Source of the DNA: Mortierella sp. BCC40632
Lineage: Eukaryota > Mortierellomycota > Mortierellomycetes > Mortierellales > Mortierellaceae
Direction: 5' to 3'
DNA length: 64,000 bases
Assembly: GCA_011634665.1 (NCBI GenBank)
Contig: WAEK01000021.1
Coordinates: 43,501-107,500, forward strand
Shown here: positions 23,511 to 35,523 of the stretch, piece by piece
Layout of the letters: each line of letters begins with the position of its first letter
How positions within the stretch are numbered: position 1 is the stretch's first letter
Made by a program: the position numbers and the translations under genes
The notes under the pieces: generated by a model
Databases searched by the model: none
What the model was told of the DNA's origin: nothing
The model's input: the letters and a program-made list of their open reading frames with translations, nothing else

Positions 23511-24269
23511 ATGTCTCCAGAACCAATCCAGAGAAGATTGGTGGTCGTTGGCGATGGTGCCTGCGGCAAGACTTGCCTTCTCATGGTCTTTACCAACCAC
23601 TTTTCATTCGAGCTGCCCAACACCTACATCCCCACCGTCTTTGAGCATGCCGTCGCCGACATTGTCATTGACAACAAGCCTGTAGAACTCTTTCTCTGGG
23701 ACACAGCTGGTCAGGAAGACTATGATCGACTCCGCCCACTCGCATATCCGGACACGGATGTGATCCTTATCTGCTTTTCCATTGACAACAGAGACTCGTT
23801 TGAAAACGTTCTGGACAAGTGGCATCCCGAAGTCCGCTCCAATCTTGGTCCCAAAGTCCCTGTCTTCCTTATCGGTTGTAAAAAGGACCTCAGAGATGGT
23901 GAGAAAGAAACAGCACAGGGGCCTGTTTCTCAGGAAAGCAATGCTCCACCACTAAAGGCAACCCGAGAGTATCATTCACAACGCCCACCTTACAATGGAG
24001 GTTACGAGAGCTCGTTGACAAGTGGCGCAACACTCAATGCGGGACAGACTTTCTCGGTGCCCGAGCGTCGTGGTCCACAAGCAAGAGGGTTGCCTATCCA
24101 AACAGAGGAAGGTGTTAAACTTGCCAGAGAGATTGGTGCAAGGATGTACCTCGAAAGCTCAGCCAAGACGCGTGAAGGCGTTGATAGGATCTTTGAGGTG
24201 GCTACCCGGGCCGCACTTTGTACTCGAACCCACCGACGACGTAATAGCCGAACCTGTCTCCTCCTCTAG
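23511..24269 (+). CDS. Rho-family small GTPase with enlarged insert
   Basis: Intronless, 252 residues from the ATG at 23511. G1 GDGACGKT (14-21), switch [10 protein letters not shown]3 [15 protein letters not shown]4-type GCKKDL as in Rho1 proteins, G5 ESSAKT. The C-terminus has a basic patch (HRRRNSR) and a CAAX box CLLL, which predicts geranylgeranylation and membrane attachment. Between DLR and the EEG that follows the Rho insert helix there are about 70 residues instead of about 20; the extra part is polar and glycine-rich. The segment stays in frame, and no intron of suitable phase removes it. Rho proteins control actin, exocytosis and cell-wall synthesis; which Rho class this is cannot be settled by eye. 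Confidence 0.92.
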   Translation: MSPEPIQRRLVVVGDGACGKTCLLMVFTNHFSFELPNTYIPTVFEHAVADIVIDNKPVELFLWDTAGQEDYDRLRPLAYPDTDVILICFSIDNRDSFENVLDKWHPEVRSNLGPKVPVFLIGCKKDLRDGEKETAQGPVSQESNAPPLKATREYHSQRPPYNGGYESSLTSGATLNAGQTFSVPERRGPQARGLPIQTEEGVKLAREIGARMYLESSAKTREGVDRIFEVATRAALCTRTHRRRNSRTCLLL

Positions 24270-24294
24270 GAGAAACGCGAAAGCACCCAAAACC

Positions 24295-24373
<79 letters not shown>

Positions 24374-24707
24374 TTATGATCTCTCTCATTCGTGTCAGCC
24401 AACGCAAGGCCTTGGTTTTAGACCGCTATACCCAAGCTGGACATATCATTCATTTCTCCTTCTCCCCTTTGCACTAGCGATTTTTCAGTTTTCATTCGCC
24501 AATTCCTAGAAGGAGGATTCTTTATTCTCCAGGCAAACCAACGTTATCTTGTTTTCGTTTTCGTTTTCGTTTTTTTTTTTCGTTTTTTCTTTTTTTCTTT
24601 TTCTTTCCTCTCCTTTTTTGTGTTTACTGCGGCACTGCATTGACCGGAAGAGCATCATTTCGCCCTTCTTAGCCCTATCCTGATCTTTAATGTCCAAGCT
24701 TTTGAAC

Positions 24708-24738
<31 letters not shown>

Positions 24739-25149
24739 CATAACGGATACTTGAATTGCTCGACCTTTTTAAAAAAAAAAGAGTTAATACCCCATCCCCC
24801 CCTTCTCCTCCCCTCTTGGAGGATTCTTTCCTTGTGTTTCTACTCGTCACCTTGTAAAGGCGGTTCAATGAAATAAAGGATGATTTTTTTTTTTTACTTT
24901 TAAATATCTGTATTCGTCTTTCTCTCCCCCAACTTTTCTCGTGTTGGGCAAAAAATTATGGAAAGAAAGAGGGAAAGAAAGAAGGAAAGAAAGAAGGCAG
25001 AATGTAGGGTTTAGCAAAGACTGACTGTGTTCAGTCACGACAATTAGATCTGTTCAGATGCACGGAGTATTGCTTTACCGTCAGGGGAGTGGAGAAGGGG
25101 AGAGGAGTCATCTTGGACTTGTGACTCCATTTCAAAATTCAACAAAGTC
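24270..25149. other. 3' region of Rho gene, low complexity
   Basis: Begins with a long CT microsatellite 30 bases after the Rho stop, then T-rich (GTTTTC repeats), a 26-A run near 24709 and GAAA repeats near 24960. AATAAA at 24871 may be a polyadenylation signal. No coding gene seen. Confidence 0.6.
24297..24367. repeat. (CT)n microsatellite, about 35 units
   Basis: Near-perfect CT repeat in the 3' UTR region of the Rho gene. Both strands read as open frames (Ser-Leu or Arg-Glu runs) that are artefacts of the repeat. Confidence 0.95.
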
Positions 25150-25485
25150 GTGTACTTTACGGTTCCTAAGCGTTCATTGCATCACATAGGTGTCCATCTT
25201 GATCACTAAAGAGGATCTAAAAACTTCCACCCTTCCACCGCCAATAAAAAGAGGACGTTGTGGGAGGTAGAGTGCAGTAGAGGAAGAAAGGGAGATGCGA
25301 TACAAGTGGATCCTAGATCCAATCAAGGTATCAAATGACCGACCATTGTGTCTAGCAGGACTCTTGAAACGCTAATCGATACAATCGGGCCAAGGAGTGG
25401 AGTAGACCTCTATAGAAGCGATCGGGGCTACAGTGATAGTTCAAGCGAGGATGACAAGAGCAAGGCGCGTAGTGCTGCAAGAGTA
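25150..25485 (-). pseudogene. Relic of a fifth secreted histidine-brace gene
   Basis: Two fragments in the same order and strand as the intact genes to the right. 25350-25485 aligns with exon 1 of the family: the stretch for WADCVDWRFKNP is recognisable but the second Trp codon has become TAG and there are frame shifts. 25150-25240 aligns with the exon 2 part around the MQWRWEL block, sharing the 16-base string ATTGCATCACATAGGT-type core (ends at 25191). Most of exon 2 is unrecognisable and the intron is shortened to about 110 bases. No intact product is possible. This marks an older, larger array. Confidence 0.72.
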
Positions 25486-26559
25486 GAGAAACATACTATC
25501 AGTTACGTAAGAGAGATTGGTTCTGGGAGGAGGAAGAGGAGGAAGGAAGGAAGAAACGGCTAACTTGGGAAGGTCAAGAAAAGTTCTCATGAATGAGTCT
25601 TCAATGACATTAGGGTCAATTTTAAGGATAGGTAGGTGCGCCTTAATCTTGAACCTCTTCGGATAAACACTCATGTCATCCCAAAAAAGAACAGTGTCTT
25701 CTAGAACCATGTCAACAGAATGTTGATGCTTCCCAAAAGGAACCTTCTGACAGCCCTACTAAATAGGTAGGAAGCGAAGCCACTACACCAATTTTTTTTT
25801 GGTGAGAGAAAGGGATTTGCCTCTCCCTGCCATACTCCCTTAGTGATACAGATTGGTACACAATCCTTACACAAGACAATGGTCAGGTACACCCGATTAA
25901 ATGGGGGGAGTCTGTTCTCGGTCACGCGAGCAATTGGAACGCAAATCATTCATTGGCCACCTCCCTCTCCCCCTCCAGAGTCAGGGACCATATCCTATCT
26001 TTTACTACTTCGGCAGCAACTCGTCATCTAGCTGGGCCTAGGCTTTCTTTATTCTCTTTTTTCTCGTATTGAGATGAGAAAAAAAATAACTAAAAGTGAG
26101 TCGATATTCGTGGTAAAGGAGGAACCAGCTTCCTGTACCCAAAACTTATCGATCCACAAGTATAGAGGCAATCATGAAGAGAAGGAGAAAGGAGAGAAAT
26201 GGAGAAATGGAAATAATAATAATAATATCGAAATGTCTGTATCAAGCGTACAGATATGACTAGAGGAGAGTTGAGTAGAGTTGAACAGCTGCTGAAAATG
26301 ATTATGGTATGGATCAGCAGAAAGGAATTCGTGTACGATATGAAAAGAAGAAGAGGAAGCAGAGAGAAACGGATGGATGGAGCGGAACAAAATATGAAGA
26401 GAGCTAATGCAAATGTCAAAGAGAAGAAAAAAAAAAAAAAAAAAAAAAAAAAGAAAAAAAAGAAAAAAAAAAAAAAGAAGCTAAAAAACCTCTTGCAATT
26501 GACTCCACGCTGGATCAAGAGCAAAAAAAAGGTCTCTATTTCAGCTTTTCTCCTTTCCC
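25486..26559. other. Intergenic with unassigned short ORFs
   Basis: Two minus-strand frames, 25441-25710 (89 residues from ATG, with DDMSVYPKRFKIKAHLPIL) and 25701-25949 (82 residues), have normal-looking composition but no family I recognise; they could be a decayed gene. 26125-26180 resembles the 3' flanks of the array genes near 29845 and 35185. 26425-26477 is an A-rich tract with scattered G. Confidence 0.4.
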
Positions 26560-27344
26560 TCAAAGCTCGGCAAGCTCTGCAAAAACTGAGGTTGAATTGC
26601 TAAGCAAACCTGTCGACCCATTGTTGGCAGGATTGCCATTGTTGGCAGTTCGGCCTGTGATGGAAACATCCCAGCAGGATGTGTACCACTCATCATCGTT
26701 TAGTTCCCAGCGCCATTGCATCACATAGGTACCAGTCACCAGGGTTGGAGGGATCTGGAAGCATCCTCCACAAGGCTTCTTATCATCATTGCTACCGTCA
26801 TCGGTACAGTTCTTGTATGGGATCTTGACCAAATTGGCGGCTGAGAATCCCTTTTGATCTGGATCCTTGTCCAGGATGGTTTGAGGCATGTTGATGAATA
26901 CACCCTTGTCCTTTTCGCTTTGTACAGCATGGTTCTTGGCGGGCCAGCGAACACACATAGTGTCTCCGGCAGTGACAGCGGCCATCGTGCCAATGCCTTT
27001 GCCACCATAAGATTTCGAAATTGGAGACTGACGAGTCTCATCCTCACCCGTGTTGCCAGTTCCAGTTGAACAGGGGACATTGCTTTTTCCTTGTTCATAA
27101 TGTCGGCTGCGCTTGACTTTGTCGCCTCCATCGATAGAACCAAAAGGATGACCGGTGGGAAAATTGCGAGCATAGCCGAAGCATTCTCCATCTTTATCAC
27201 CCCAGCCTATTTTTTTTGGGAAAATTCATAGACGTCAGAAAACCATGTTGTATCCCAAACAGTATTAGAAAACAAAGCTAACAGAATGAGAGTGGGGGCT
27301 GGGGGGAAAGGTAGATTTGATACGCGCGCGGGAATGTGTGTGTA

Positions 27345-27377
<33 letters not shown>

Positions 27378-28062
27378 GTTTATATCTGGGAAAGCAGCGG
27401 CGGCTGTTGAGTGGTGAGCACAAATATAATTGGTATTTTCGATCTCAATGTTTTCCAAAAGAGCACTGTTGACGGTTTGGTCCACAGAGTCCATTTGCCA
27501 CTATGCCATACCAAAAGAAAACTGGGGACTGCAGGGGAAAAAGAAAAATAAATAAAAAGGAGAGACTGTATGCATGAAAGGGATAGGGGTGAAAGGGCTG
27601 TGATAGGGTGCTGCAGCATGAAGCATGAGGGGATTTAGCAGAGGTCATCCTGATAGATTTAGGAACACAACGGCCTCGGTCTTTGGAGGCGATGCAAAAC
27701 GTTACATAAGACCATTTTGTATGAAGTGGAAAATCAGTGGTGAGCCGTCATCAACGGACTTCCATTTCCTCCCGTTTCTCCTTGAGGATACAAGGATGAA
27801 AGATGTGTGGGGAGAAACTGGAGTGGGTGCAGATGATAAGGACAGGGTAGGCGTATGGTAGAGATGCAGCTGAGAAGTGAAGTAAAGGGCGGAGCGAACG
27901 AGTTCTTTAACTGGTCGAGTATCAAAGGGAGTATGGGTTATTACCATATTTGCCAGGGTTCTTAAAACGCCAGTCAACACAGTCGGCCCAAGAGTGGGCC
28001 TCAGTAAAAGTGGCCAGGGCTGCAAGAGTAGCCGAAGCAAGGATAGCCAAAGAGAGACGCAT
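26560..28062 (-). CDS. Secreted histidine-brace (LPMO-like) protein, copy A
   Basis: Exon 1 27945-28062 and exon 2 26560-27206, joined in phase 1 over a 738-base intron; 254 residues. A 22-residue signal peptide ends at ...TFTEA, so the mature protein starts with histidine (HSWADCVDWRF). A second conserved histidine lies in CVRWPAKNHA (H132) and an aromatic cluster in EWYTSCWDV. N-terminal His plus internal His plus a buried aromatic is the copper histidine brace of lytic polysaccharide monooxygenases; which AA family, if any, is not clear. Eight cysteines (28, 48, 85, 124, NC, CGGC, SCWD) should form disulfides. After the fold come an Asn/Gly linker and the end STSVFAELAEL. Copper-dependent chitin or glucan oxidation is inference. 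Confidence 0.8.
27945..28062 (-). other. Copy A exon 1, signal peptide plus His1 exon
   Basis: The first exon is exactly 118 bases in all four intact copies (27945-28062, 31810-31927, 34390-34507, 37126-37243) and always ends one base into a glycine codon. It encodes a 22-residue leader and 17 mature residues that contain the putative N-terminal copper ligand. Confidence 0.85.
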
Positions 28063-28216
28063 GGTGTAGAGTAGAGAGAAAAGGGGTATTGTCTGTTGTA
28101 GGATGGAGAGGGTCCCGAGAAGGGGAAGAGGCGAAAAAGGAGAGAGTAGAGGAAGGAGGAGGAGAGAACAAAAAAAAAAAGGGAGGAAATCCGAGGATAA
28201 GTGGAGTTGTGAGGGG

Positions 28217-28222
28217 TTTATA
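28217..28222 (-). promoter_or_regulatory. TATA box of copy A
   Basis: TATAAA on the minus strand, about 155 bases upstream of the copy A start codon. Corresponding sites in copies B-D are weaker (for example AT-rich near 32113 and CATATAC near 34691). Confidence 0.45.
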
Positions 28223-29949
28223 TCTCGCGTTCCTTCACTTTTGATGAGCGACCAAATTGCCGAGGAATAGGGTTAAGCTTGACTGAGAGGTTCAGTATTC
28301 TGGACAACGCTTCATCCCCAGTTTTGAAGCAAGGCAGCACATATTTAGAACGAATATGCGCCTGGACAAAGGAGAAGGATAGGCTGTGCGAGAGAGGACC
28401 CGGTTCTCGTTGGTCAAATTCAGTCTGTTGAGAGCACTGAGTCGTTCAATAGAAACTCAGCGTTCCAAAAGGAGCTGCTCATTTTCCGAAAGCATGCACA
28501 CATTCACGCACACATACACACACAAACACAAGAGAGAGAGAGGGAGAGAAAAAAAACACTGCGAGAACTAATGGTTTGTCCTAATTCGTGAGTGCTCGTA
28601 GGCGGGTGGTAAGGTGCTTGAGGATCGGCTGCATCGGGGGAGGGTAGTCCATCTTTCTTCAGCCTCCTTTCTGATCATGAGAGGATAGAAAATGAGTGAC
28701 TCTGGCTCTCGGATTCAAGACCTCTCAGCCCATGGAGGTACTAGCTGTCAACAGTGGGGATAAAAGGTCAAAAATGGAAAGAAGTTTTGACTCCGACAGT
28801 CTCATCTTTCTGTTTCTGGCTCCATGCCACTGCCTTGGAAACTAGTTTGGCGAGTGTTGAAGGGGTTCTCTATCCTCCAGGTTCTTCTATTTATGAGCTT
28901 TTTTTTTTTTTTTTTTTATTTTTTCAGCTTCGAGCATGACACAAAAACTACTAAGGCACCTTCTTCTTTATGTTATCAAAGCGACCTTTGGCTGCCCCAT
29001 CCTATGCTCCAAACGATTTTGCCGAGGAGGGAGCAGGCTAAGAATTACCAAAAGCATGTCCCCTGTGCCTCTTCTCAGGTTTGTCAATGGTAACCAGAGA
29101 AAATGCGGTATGAAAGATAGAGGCATGATGGCTATGGAAGATCAACTAGTCAAAGAATGAGTCCGTACTTGAATCCCGCCTTGCACTCAGATGAGACTGA
29201 GCATTGACTATGAACAATAAACTCGCACGATAATACCTCCCCCTTCCCCAAGATGTATCATTGTTGACAGTCCGAGAGTTGTTTTCATTTTAAACATCGA
29301 ACCCTTGAGTCAAGAGGGAAAACACGATATGAGGAATATTGGGCAACAAAGGGGTAGTAGACTGAGGCAATTGGATCCAGGGATGTTACGCAAATTAAAA
29401 GCTGTTACTGGATTGCTAACGACCTCAACTCGCACCATCTCTTGCTTTGATCGCACTGGACATCCCGCCACTTCCTAGATGTTACTATTAACTCCCGACA
29501 ACTTAGTCATCCCAAATGAATCGTTCGGATTAGAGTATCCTGCAATGCCTTTGACGTCTTTGTGGTCGTGATGTTATTGGACTGTATAAAATATCCTCTA
29601 CGATGAAAGGGAGTCCCTTCTGGTTTGAGTAGAGCCTCGCGGTGTACTATGTTAAACTCCTTCCAATCGTCATTTCGCTGTATCTATGAAAGGAACTCGT
29701 CTGTTACTACAGACTGAATCTACTGGTTTCTTTATTCTCGGGGAGGATGGGGAGAGGATGGGGAGAGGAGAGTGACAAAGGGGTGGAAAGCTAGTAGTGA
29801 ACAAAACAAAAAAAGAAAAAAAGAAAGGACCTGCTTCCTATATCCAGGACTGCAATCCACAGGTATCGGTAATAAAGAAGAGAGGAGGGAGGAGAGAGAG
29901 AGAGGAGAGATAGAGAGCTGGAGGAAAAAAAAAAAAGACTTGACATTTT
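28223..29949. other. Intergenic between array copies A and B
   Basis: Contains CA/GA repeats (28498-28550), a T run (28898-28917) and the 3' flank of copy B, which from 29830 resembles the 3' flanks of copies A and D (the 'CTTCCTATATCCAGGACT' stretch). No gene is supported. Confidence 0.5.
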
Positions 29950-31332
29950 TCAAAGCTTTTCGATCTCGGCAAGTTGAGCAAAGACTGAGGTCGATCCATC
30001 GAGCAATTCGGTCGAAGTAGTATTGTTATTAGGGTCGGTGCCATTATTGTTGTTGGTGGTGTTGTTGGTGGTGTTGCCATTGTCGACTTGGGGAGCCGTG
30101 ACGGCAAGGTCCCAGCAGGATGTGTACCACTCACCCTCGTTTAGTTCCCAGCGCCATTGCATCACATAGGTACCGGTTACCAGGGTTGGAGGGATCTGGA
30201 AGCATCCTCCACAAGGCTTGTTATCCTCATCGCCGACATCGGTACAGTTCTTGTATGGGATCTTGACCAAGTTGGCAGCCGAGAATCCCTTTTGATCTGG
30301 ATCCTTGTCCAGGATGGTTTGAGGCATGTTGATGAACACGCCGCTGTCCTTTTGACTCGATGACGCATGGTTCTTGGCGGGCCAACGAACACACATGGTA
30401 TCTCCTGCTTTAGCAGAGGCCATTGTACCGTAGGGTTTTCCATAAGCTTTCGAGATTGGATTCTGACGCGTCTCATCTTGTCCAGACTGGCCATTGTCTC
30501 TTCTCCCATCAGAGCAGGCCATGTTGCTGTCTCCTTGCTCATAGTGTCGGCTATTCGCTCCAGACAAGGTCGAACCATCATGGGAAGCAAATTCAAAACC
30601 GACAGGGAATTTTCGAGCATGGCCATGGCATTCTCCATCGCTATCTTTCCAGCCTACATCGTGTTACATCCAGAAATAAGAAAAGGGAACAGGGTTAATT
30701 GACTGAAAGGCAAGGGTACCAGTCAAAAGGCTATTAATGAACGGGGAAAGTGAATGGGCCTAGCGAAATGTGTGTTTGTGTGTTGGGAGCGTGGAAGGGT
30801 TTGGCTAAGAGGCATTGGTGAATGATGAGCAGTGAGCAGCAGGAGTTTTCCATTCAATTACTCTGAGCACAGTGGATGATGTTTACAGAGGTGGTCCAAG
30901 AGAAACCGAGGAAGATGGAGATTTGAGGGGGTTCTCAGCAATCGTTGAGAGTTGGGGGGACAAGAAAGAGGAAGAAAGAGGAAGGGGGGGGAGGGAGGGC
31001 ACGGTAGCCCATGCAGTTTCAGGTACGTAACGGTGATTCCTTGAGAGGCACGCAAATGGAATAAAGAAAAGACCCACACGACCAAGTAGCAATATGACGA
31101 ACGAACGGCATATCTGAGTAAGGTTTTTAACCACGGAAAAAACAAATGAAAAAAGAAAGGAGAAAAAAAATTGAGCAGAATGAGCCGAGGACCATTTGGC
31201 CCGGGGATTGTCAATTGTTGAACTGAGAGCCCCTCTCACTCAACTCTGGGAGAAAGGGGAGAAAGGGGAGAAAAAGAAAGAGAGAGAGAAAGGGAAAGAG
31301 AGAAAGAGAGGAAGAGAGAAAGGGAGAGATAG

Positions 31333-31372
<40 letters not shown>

Positions 31373-31927
31373 AAGACAACAACGGATCTTCCTCATTCGC
31401 CCTCCCCCCAACCCACGTTTGTAGCTGCAGACGGCTGAGGAAATCACCGATGTTACCGAGAAACCGTACATGGAGAGGGAGACACAGAGGAACACAGAGA
31501 CAACAACCCATCGCTTCTTCCACCAATAGCACTTCATCCGTCTGAGCTACAAAAACAACAACAGCACCAACAGAAAAATAACAATAACCACCACCACTGG
31601 TCCTGCAGTGATGGAGAATCGATGGATGCCAGATGAGGAAAGCAGGATGGTTGATGATGATGATGAAGAAGAAGTGCGAATGAGGAGAAAGATGGAGGAG
31701 GGAATAAAAAAAGGGGGGAAAGCTGAACGAGTCCTCCAACTGGTCGAGTATCGAGTATCGAGTATCGAGTATCGAGTATCGAGGAGAGGAGAGGAGTATG
31801 GGTTATTACCATATTTGCTGGGGTTCTTAAAACGCCAGTCAACACAATCGGCCCAAGAATGGGCCTCAGTAAAAGTGGCCAGGGCCACAAGGGTGGTCGA
31901 AGCAAGGATGGCTGAAGAGAGACGCAT
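29950..31927 (-). CDS. Secreted histidine-brace (LPMO-like) protein, copy B
   Basis: Exon 1 31810-31927 and exon 2 29950-30653, 273 residues; the 1156-base intron is the longest of the four. The leader is 22 residues and the mature protein starts HSWADCVDWRFKNPSKYG, nearly identical to copy A, as is the donor side (GTAATAACCC). Exon 2 keeps RWPAKNHA, the DPDQKGFSAANLVKIPYKNC block, CGGCFQIPPTLVTGTY and WYTSCWD, with all eight cysteines. The linker is longer and Asn/Thr-rich with several N-x-T sites, ahead of LLDGSTSVFAQLAE. A and B form one subfamily. Function as for copy A. The intron contains GA repeats and a five-copy heptamer repeat. Confidence 0.82.
31746..31782. repeat. GAGTATC heptamer repeat, five copies, in copy B intron
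   Basis: Five direct copies of GAGTATC directly beside exon 1 of copy B. The matching place in copy A (about 27916) has a single copy, so this is a local expansion after the duplication. It lies about 30 bases inside the intron from the donor site. Confidence 0.85.
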
Positions 31928-32008
31928 GGTGTGAAGAGAGGAGGGGAGATTTGTCTATTATGAGATAGAAAGTGAAAAGGAGTGGAGGAAGAAAGAAAAG
32001 GAAAGAAA

Positions 32009-32043
<35 letters not shown>

Positions 32044-32823
32044 AAGAAAAAAAAAAGGTGGAAGAGAGAGGAAGAGGCGGACTCAAAGTCAAAAGCGAAA
32101 AATGCAGAGAGTTAAATAAACCGCTTCTCCAACCAGAGCCACTGAGAATCGGGGGGCAAAGGTAGAGCTCTAATGTTAGTAAGGTTGCACCTTGGATTCT
32201 CCAGGTAGGTCTAATGCCAGCCAGGACCTTTTTTTTCCTAAGCATGGAGGGCAAATGGACAAGAGGCTATGCAGTCGATTTTGGGAGGAGGAGGGCTTTT
32301 CAGTCCTGGTGGTTGTGTGTGTGTGCTCCTCCCGTCGATCCGTTCAACCTCGATTGAGAGCAATGCAATTTCTTAGAGCCGTGCCATTGGGGTACCTGTG
32401 CTCCATGTTAATGGATTTCTTCGTTTTTGGAGAGCATGCTAGGAGTTCTGGAAAAATATAGGACTACGAAATTGAGCATTGGAGAGTATGTTTGAGGGAC
32501 GCGAGAGTGTGGTGTGGGGGGACGAGCAAACAGCTTTTTTAACGAGTCAATCCTGTTGGTATCTATCCGTCCAACCTCCTTCTCCAACTACATCTTCAAA
32601 TCTTTTTAATTCTCATGTCTTTTTTTTTATAGGTTGAATTAAGAAGGTCTATCTTGCAGGTCCAAGGTTCCTCGAGCCCACGAGTACGTGGTCAAAAGGT
32701 GAGAAAACAGAAAAAAGGGTGATAGGAAAAACTAGGATAGAAATGAGAGGGTGAAAGATGGTAGACCAAGCTGGACAGAGAAAAGGGTACACACACACTT
32801 TTTTTTTTTTTTTTCCGGGTCAA
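31928..32823. other. Intergenic between array copies B and C
   Basis: The copy B upstream region is purine-rich on the plus strand (GAAA/GA tract 31990-32055), that is pyrimidine-rich on its coding strand. The remainder shows no gene; a T run ends at about 32814, just before the copy C stop codon. Confidence 0.5.
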
Positions 32824-34507
32824 TCAGAACTCAGCAAGCTCGGCAAAGACCGACGTGGATCCATCGAGTATTCCTGGCAAAAAGGTACCATTGTTGTTGC
32901 CATTGTTGCTGTTTGTGCCGTTGTTGTTATTGGTACCGTTGTTCGAACCATTGCCATTATCGATTACAAGAGCTGTAACGGAAATATCAATACAGGACGT
33001 GTACCATTCATTATCGTTAAGTTCCCAGCGCCACTGCATTGTGTAGATACCCGTCTTGAGTGTTGGAGGGATTTGGAAACAGCCTCCACAAGGCGTCCTA
33101 TCCTCATCACTAATAAAAGTACAGTTTTTGTACGGTAACTTGACTAGATTGGCGGCCGTGAATCCCTTTTGGTCCGGATCCTTGGTCAAAGGGGTCAATG
33201 GCATGTTGATGAACACACCTCTGTCTCTTTCACTCTTGACCGCATGATTCTTGGCTGGCCAACGAACACATGTAGTTTCTCCTGCTTTCTTGGATGTCAT
33301 TACGCCATAAACTCCTCCGTAGGCTTTGGTAACCGGGTTTTGACGAGTTTCATCTTGTCCGGCTTCTCTGCCTGCTTTACCGTTCGAGCATGGGACAAAA
33401 TCCTTCGGTTCCTGCTGGTAATGTCTATTTCTGAGGTCTTCGTAATCGTGCTTTTCTTTGCTTGGTCCATCCAAAATTCCGAACGTAAAGCCAAGAGGGA
33501 ACTTGCGAGCATAGCCAAAGCACTCTCCATCTTTATCGAGCCATCCTATAATTCACATAAAAAAGTGTTAGAGCAGGAATAGATGGTAATTGTACAAGTA
33601 TGTTAGGGGAGAGAGAGAGAGAGATGAGATCCTCGACTCTTGATGAGATGACAGTTGACGGTGGCTCTTTGATGGAGCTGTCTCTCAGGTAGTCTGGGGG
33701 TTGTTCTCTATGAAGGCTTGGCCTCATAACAACAGGAGAAGCAGTGTTGAGAGGCAGGAGTGAATTGACTGACGAAGCAGAGTCGTGGCGGCAGCGAAGG
33801 AGGAGGAGTCAGGAACAAGGCGGAAGTAAAATACATGCATCCCAGTCGGAGGTCAGGTTGGGCCATAACATGAAAGTGTAGGTCAGAGGCCCAGACGAAA
33901 ACGAAACCCAGCAATAAGGTTTGACGCCCTCCCAACGGGACGGCTCATTAAAACTAGTGCGTGTCGGAGGGGGGCTAACCACTTTTGGAAAAAGAGAAAG
34001 CTGCCCAGGGGGTATTGCCGGGGATATTTGAAAAAACAGTTGGTGAATGGGAAGGATGTTTTTCCTCTACCACTTTATCGAAATCCCGGAAACAAGTGCG
34101 AAAATGCGTCTTCCGCTTCAAGCTGTTAGTTGGAGGTGGGAGGTAAAAGGAGGGGCCGGAAGAATGTAGGCGCATGGATTAGAGTGCTTGGCTGCAGGGA
34201 CGTAAAGTGCCCAAAAGCCCTTTCTACCTAGGAGCAGGGTTGAAAAGCACAATCGAGTTGCGTGGATGTAAAAATGGGTCGGGTTGTAGAGCAGAGTAAC
34301 CAAGCGAGTGGAAAATATCGGGTTTTGAGGTGAAAGGATCAAATCATGGGCTAAAAAAGTAAAGGGGGTGAAGAAACAGGCGGCAGTACCAGGTTTTTGA
34401 GGATTCTTGAAACGCCAGTCAACGCATTCAACCCATGAATGGGCTTCAGCGACAGAGGCTAAAAAAGCAATGGCGACCGAGGCGACGATAGTTGTGTGAA
34501 GGTGCAT
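32824..34507 (-). CDS. Secreted histidine-brace (LPMO-like) protein, copy C
   Basis: Exon 1 34390-34507 and exon 2 32824-33545, 279 residues, 844-base intron. The 22-residue leader (MHLHTTIVASVAIAFLASVAEA) is followed by HSWVECVDWRFKNPQKPG. Exon 2 begins GWLDKDGECFGYARKFPLGF, shares a DFVPCSNGKAGRE block with copy D that is absent from A and B, and keeps RWPAKNHA, CGGCFQIPPTL, MQWRWELND and WYTSC. In this copy the last cysteine is followed by IDIS instead of WDVS. The Asn/Gly linker is the longest in the array (about 30 residues), then GILDGSTSVFAELAEF. C and D are sister copies, including similar intron sequence. Confidence 0.82.
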
Positions 34508-34618
34508 TGAGAAGGAAAGAGGGAAGGAGAGAGGTCTTATTGTCTATGAGGAGATGGCAATGGTATTGAAGACAGGAAAGATGAGAAGAAGGGAAGAGTG
34601 AAAAACAGGACAACAGAT

Positions 34619-34649
<31 letters not shown>

Positions 34650-35271
34650 AGCGGGAAAATGAAGTCATGCTCTTGACAGATGGCTGAGGTGTATATGTAA
34701 TCTTGGAAACAGAAATAGAGTTCTCGTCAAGGATCTTCTAGGTACGCAGGGCGTTCCCCTGTCCTGTATTCTTCTCTGTCTCTCCAAGGGTGAATCCGAG
34801 GTTGCGGCACTGGCGGAAAAACTATTTCGGTTCTATTCTCCTTCAAGGTACAGGAAAGCACGTTATTGTTGTTGTTGAAGTTGACAGTTGGGGTGTGACT
34901 CTTTACATTGAAGAACATGATCTAACTACCGACAGGCACGGTGGTCTGTGCTCAGCCATGCGAATAACGCAATGTGCTGATGACATAAGTGAAAGACAGT
35001 TACCAATCACTCGCAGGGCCATTCTCTTTCATCCATGTTTTTAAAAGATTCAATAAATGAGACATTCTTCCCTCCTCGCCAATTAGACTCGAGAGAATTC
35101 TCTCTTTTTATTCTCGGGTTGAGAAGGAATCGAAAAAAAAAAAAAAAAAAGAGTAGTGAACAGTAGTGAATAGGAAGGGCCTGCTTCTTGTATCCAAGAC
35201 TGATCGACTCACAGGTATCGACAAACATAATAAAGAATAAAAAAGAAAGAAACCAGCGGAGAGAAATCGAG

Positions 35272-35302
<31 letters not shown>

Positions 35303-35523
35303 TGGAGAGAGTATCTGGCTATTTCAGATACTACTACAACAGCTACAATGGAGTTGAGTAGGGGAGAAAGAGAGAGGAAATGGGGCATACTATTACTTCT
35401 TCAAACTTTTCGGCCATGGGAAATCAGAAATGAGCTCATAAATTATGTGAGAATGGAAAAGAAAGAAAAACAAGAGGCTACTGAGCGAAAGAGTGGGCTT
35501 GTCTAAAAGGAAGAAGAGATTTT
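34508..35523. other. Intergenic between array copies C and D
   Basis: Contains A runs (34619-34646; 35271-35300) and the 3' flank of copy D, which near 35183 repeats the 'CTTGTATCCAAGACTGAT' type motif found in other copies' 3' flanks. No gene supported. Confidence 0.5.
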
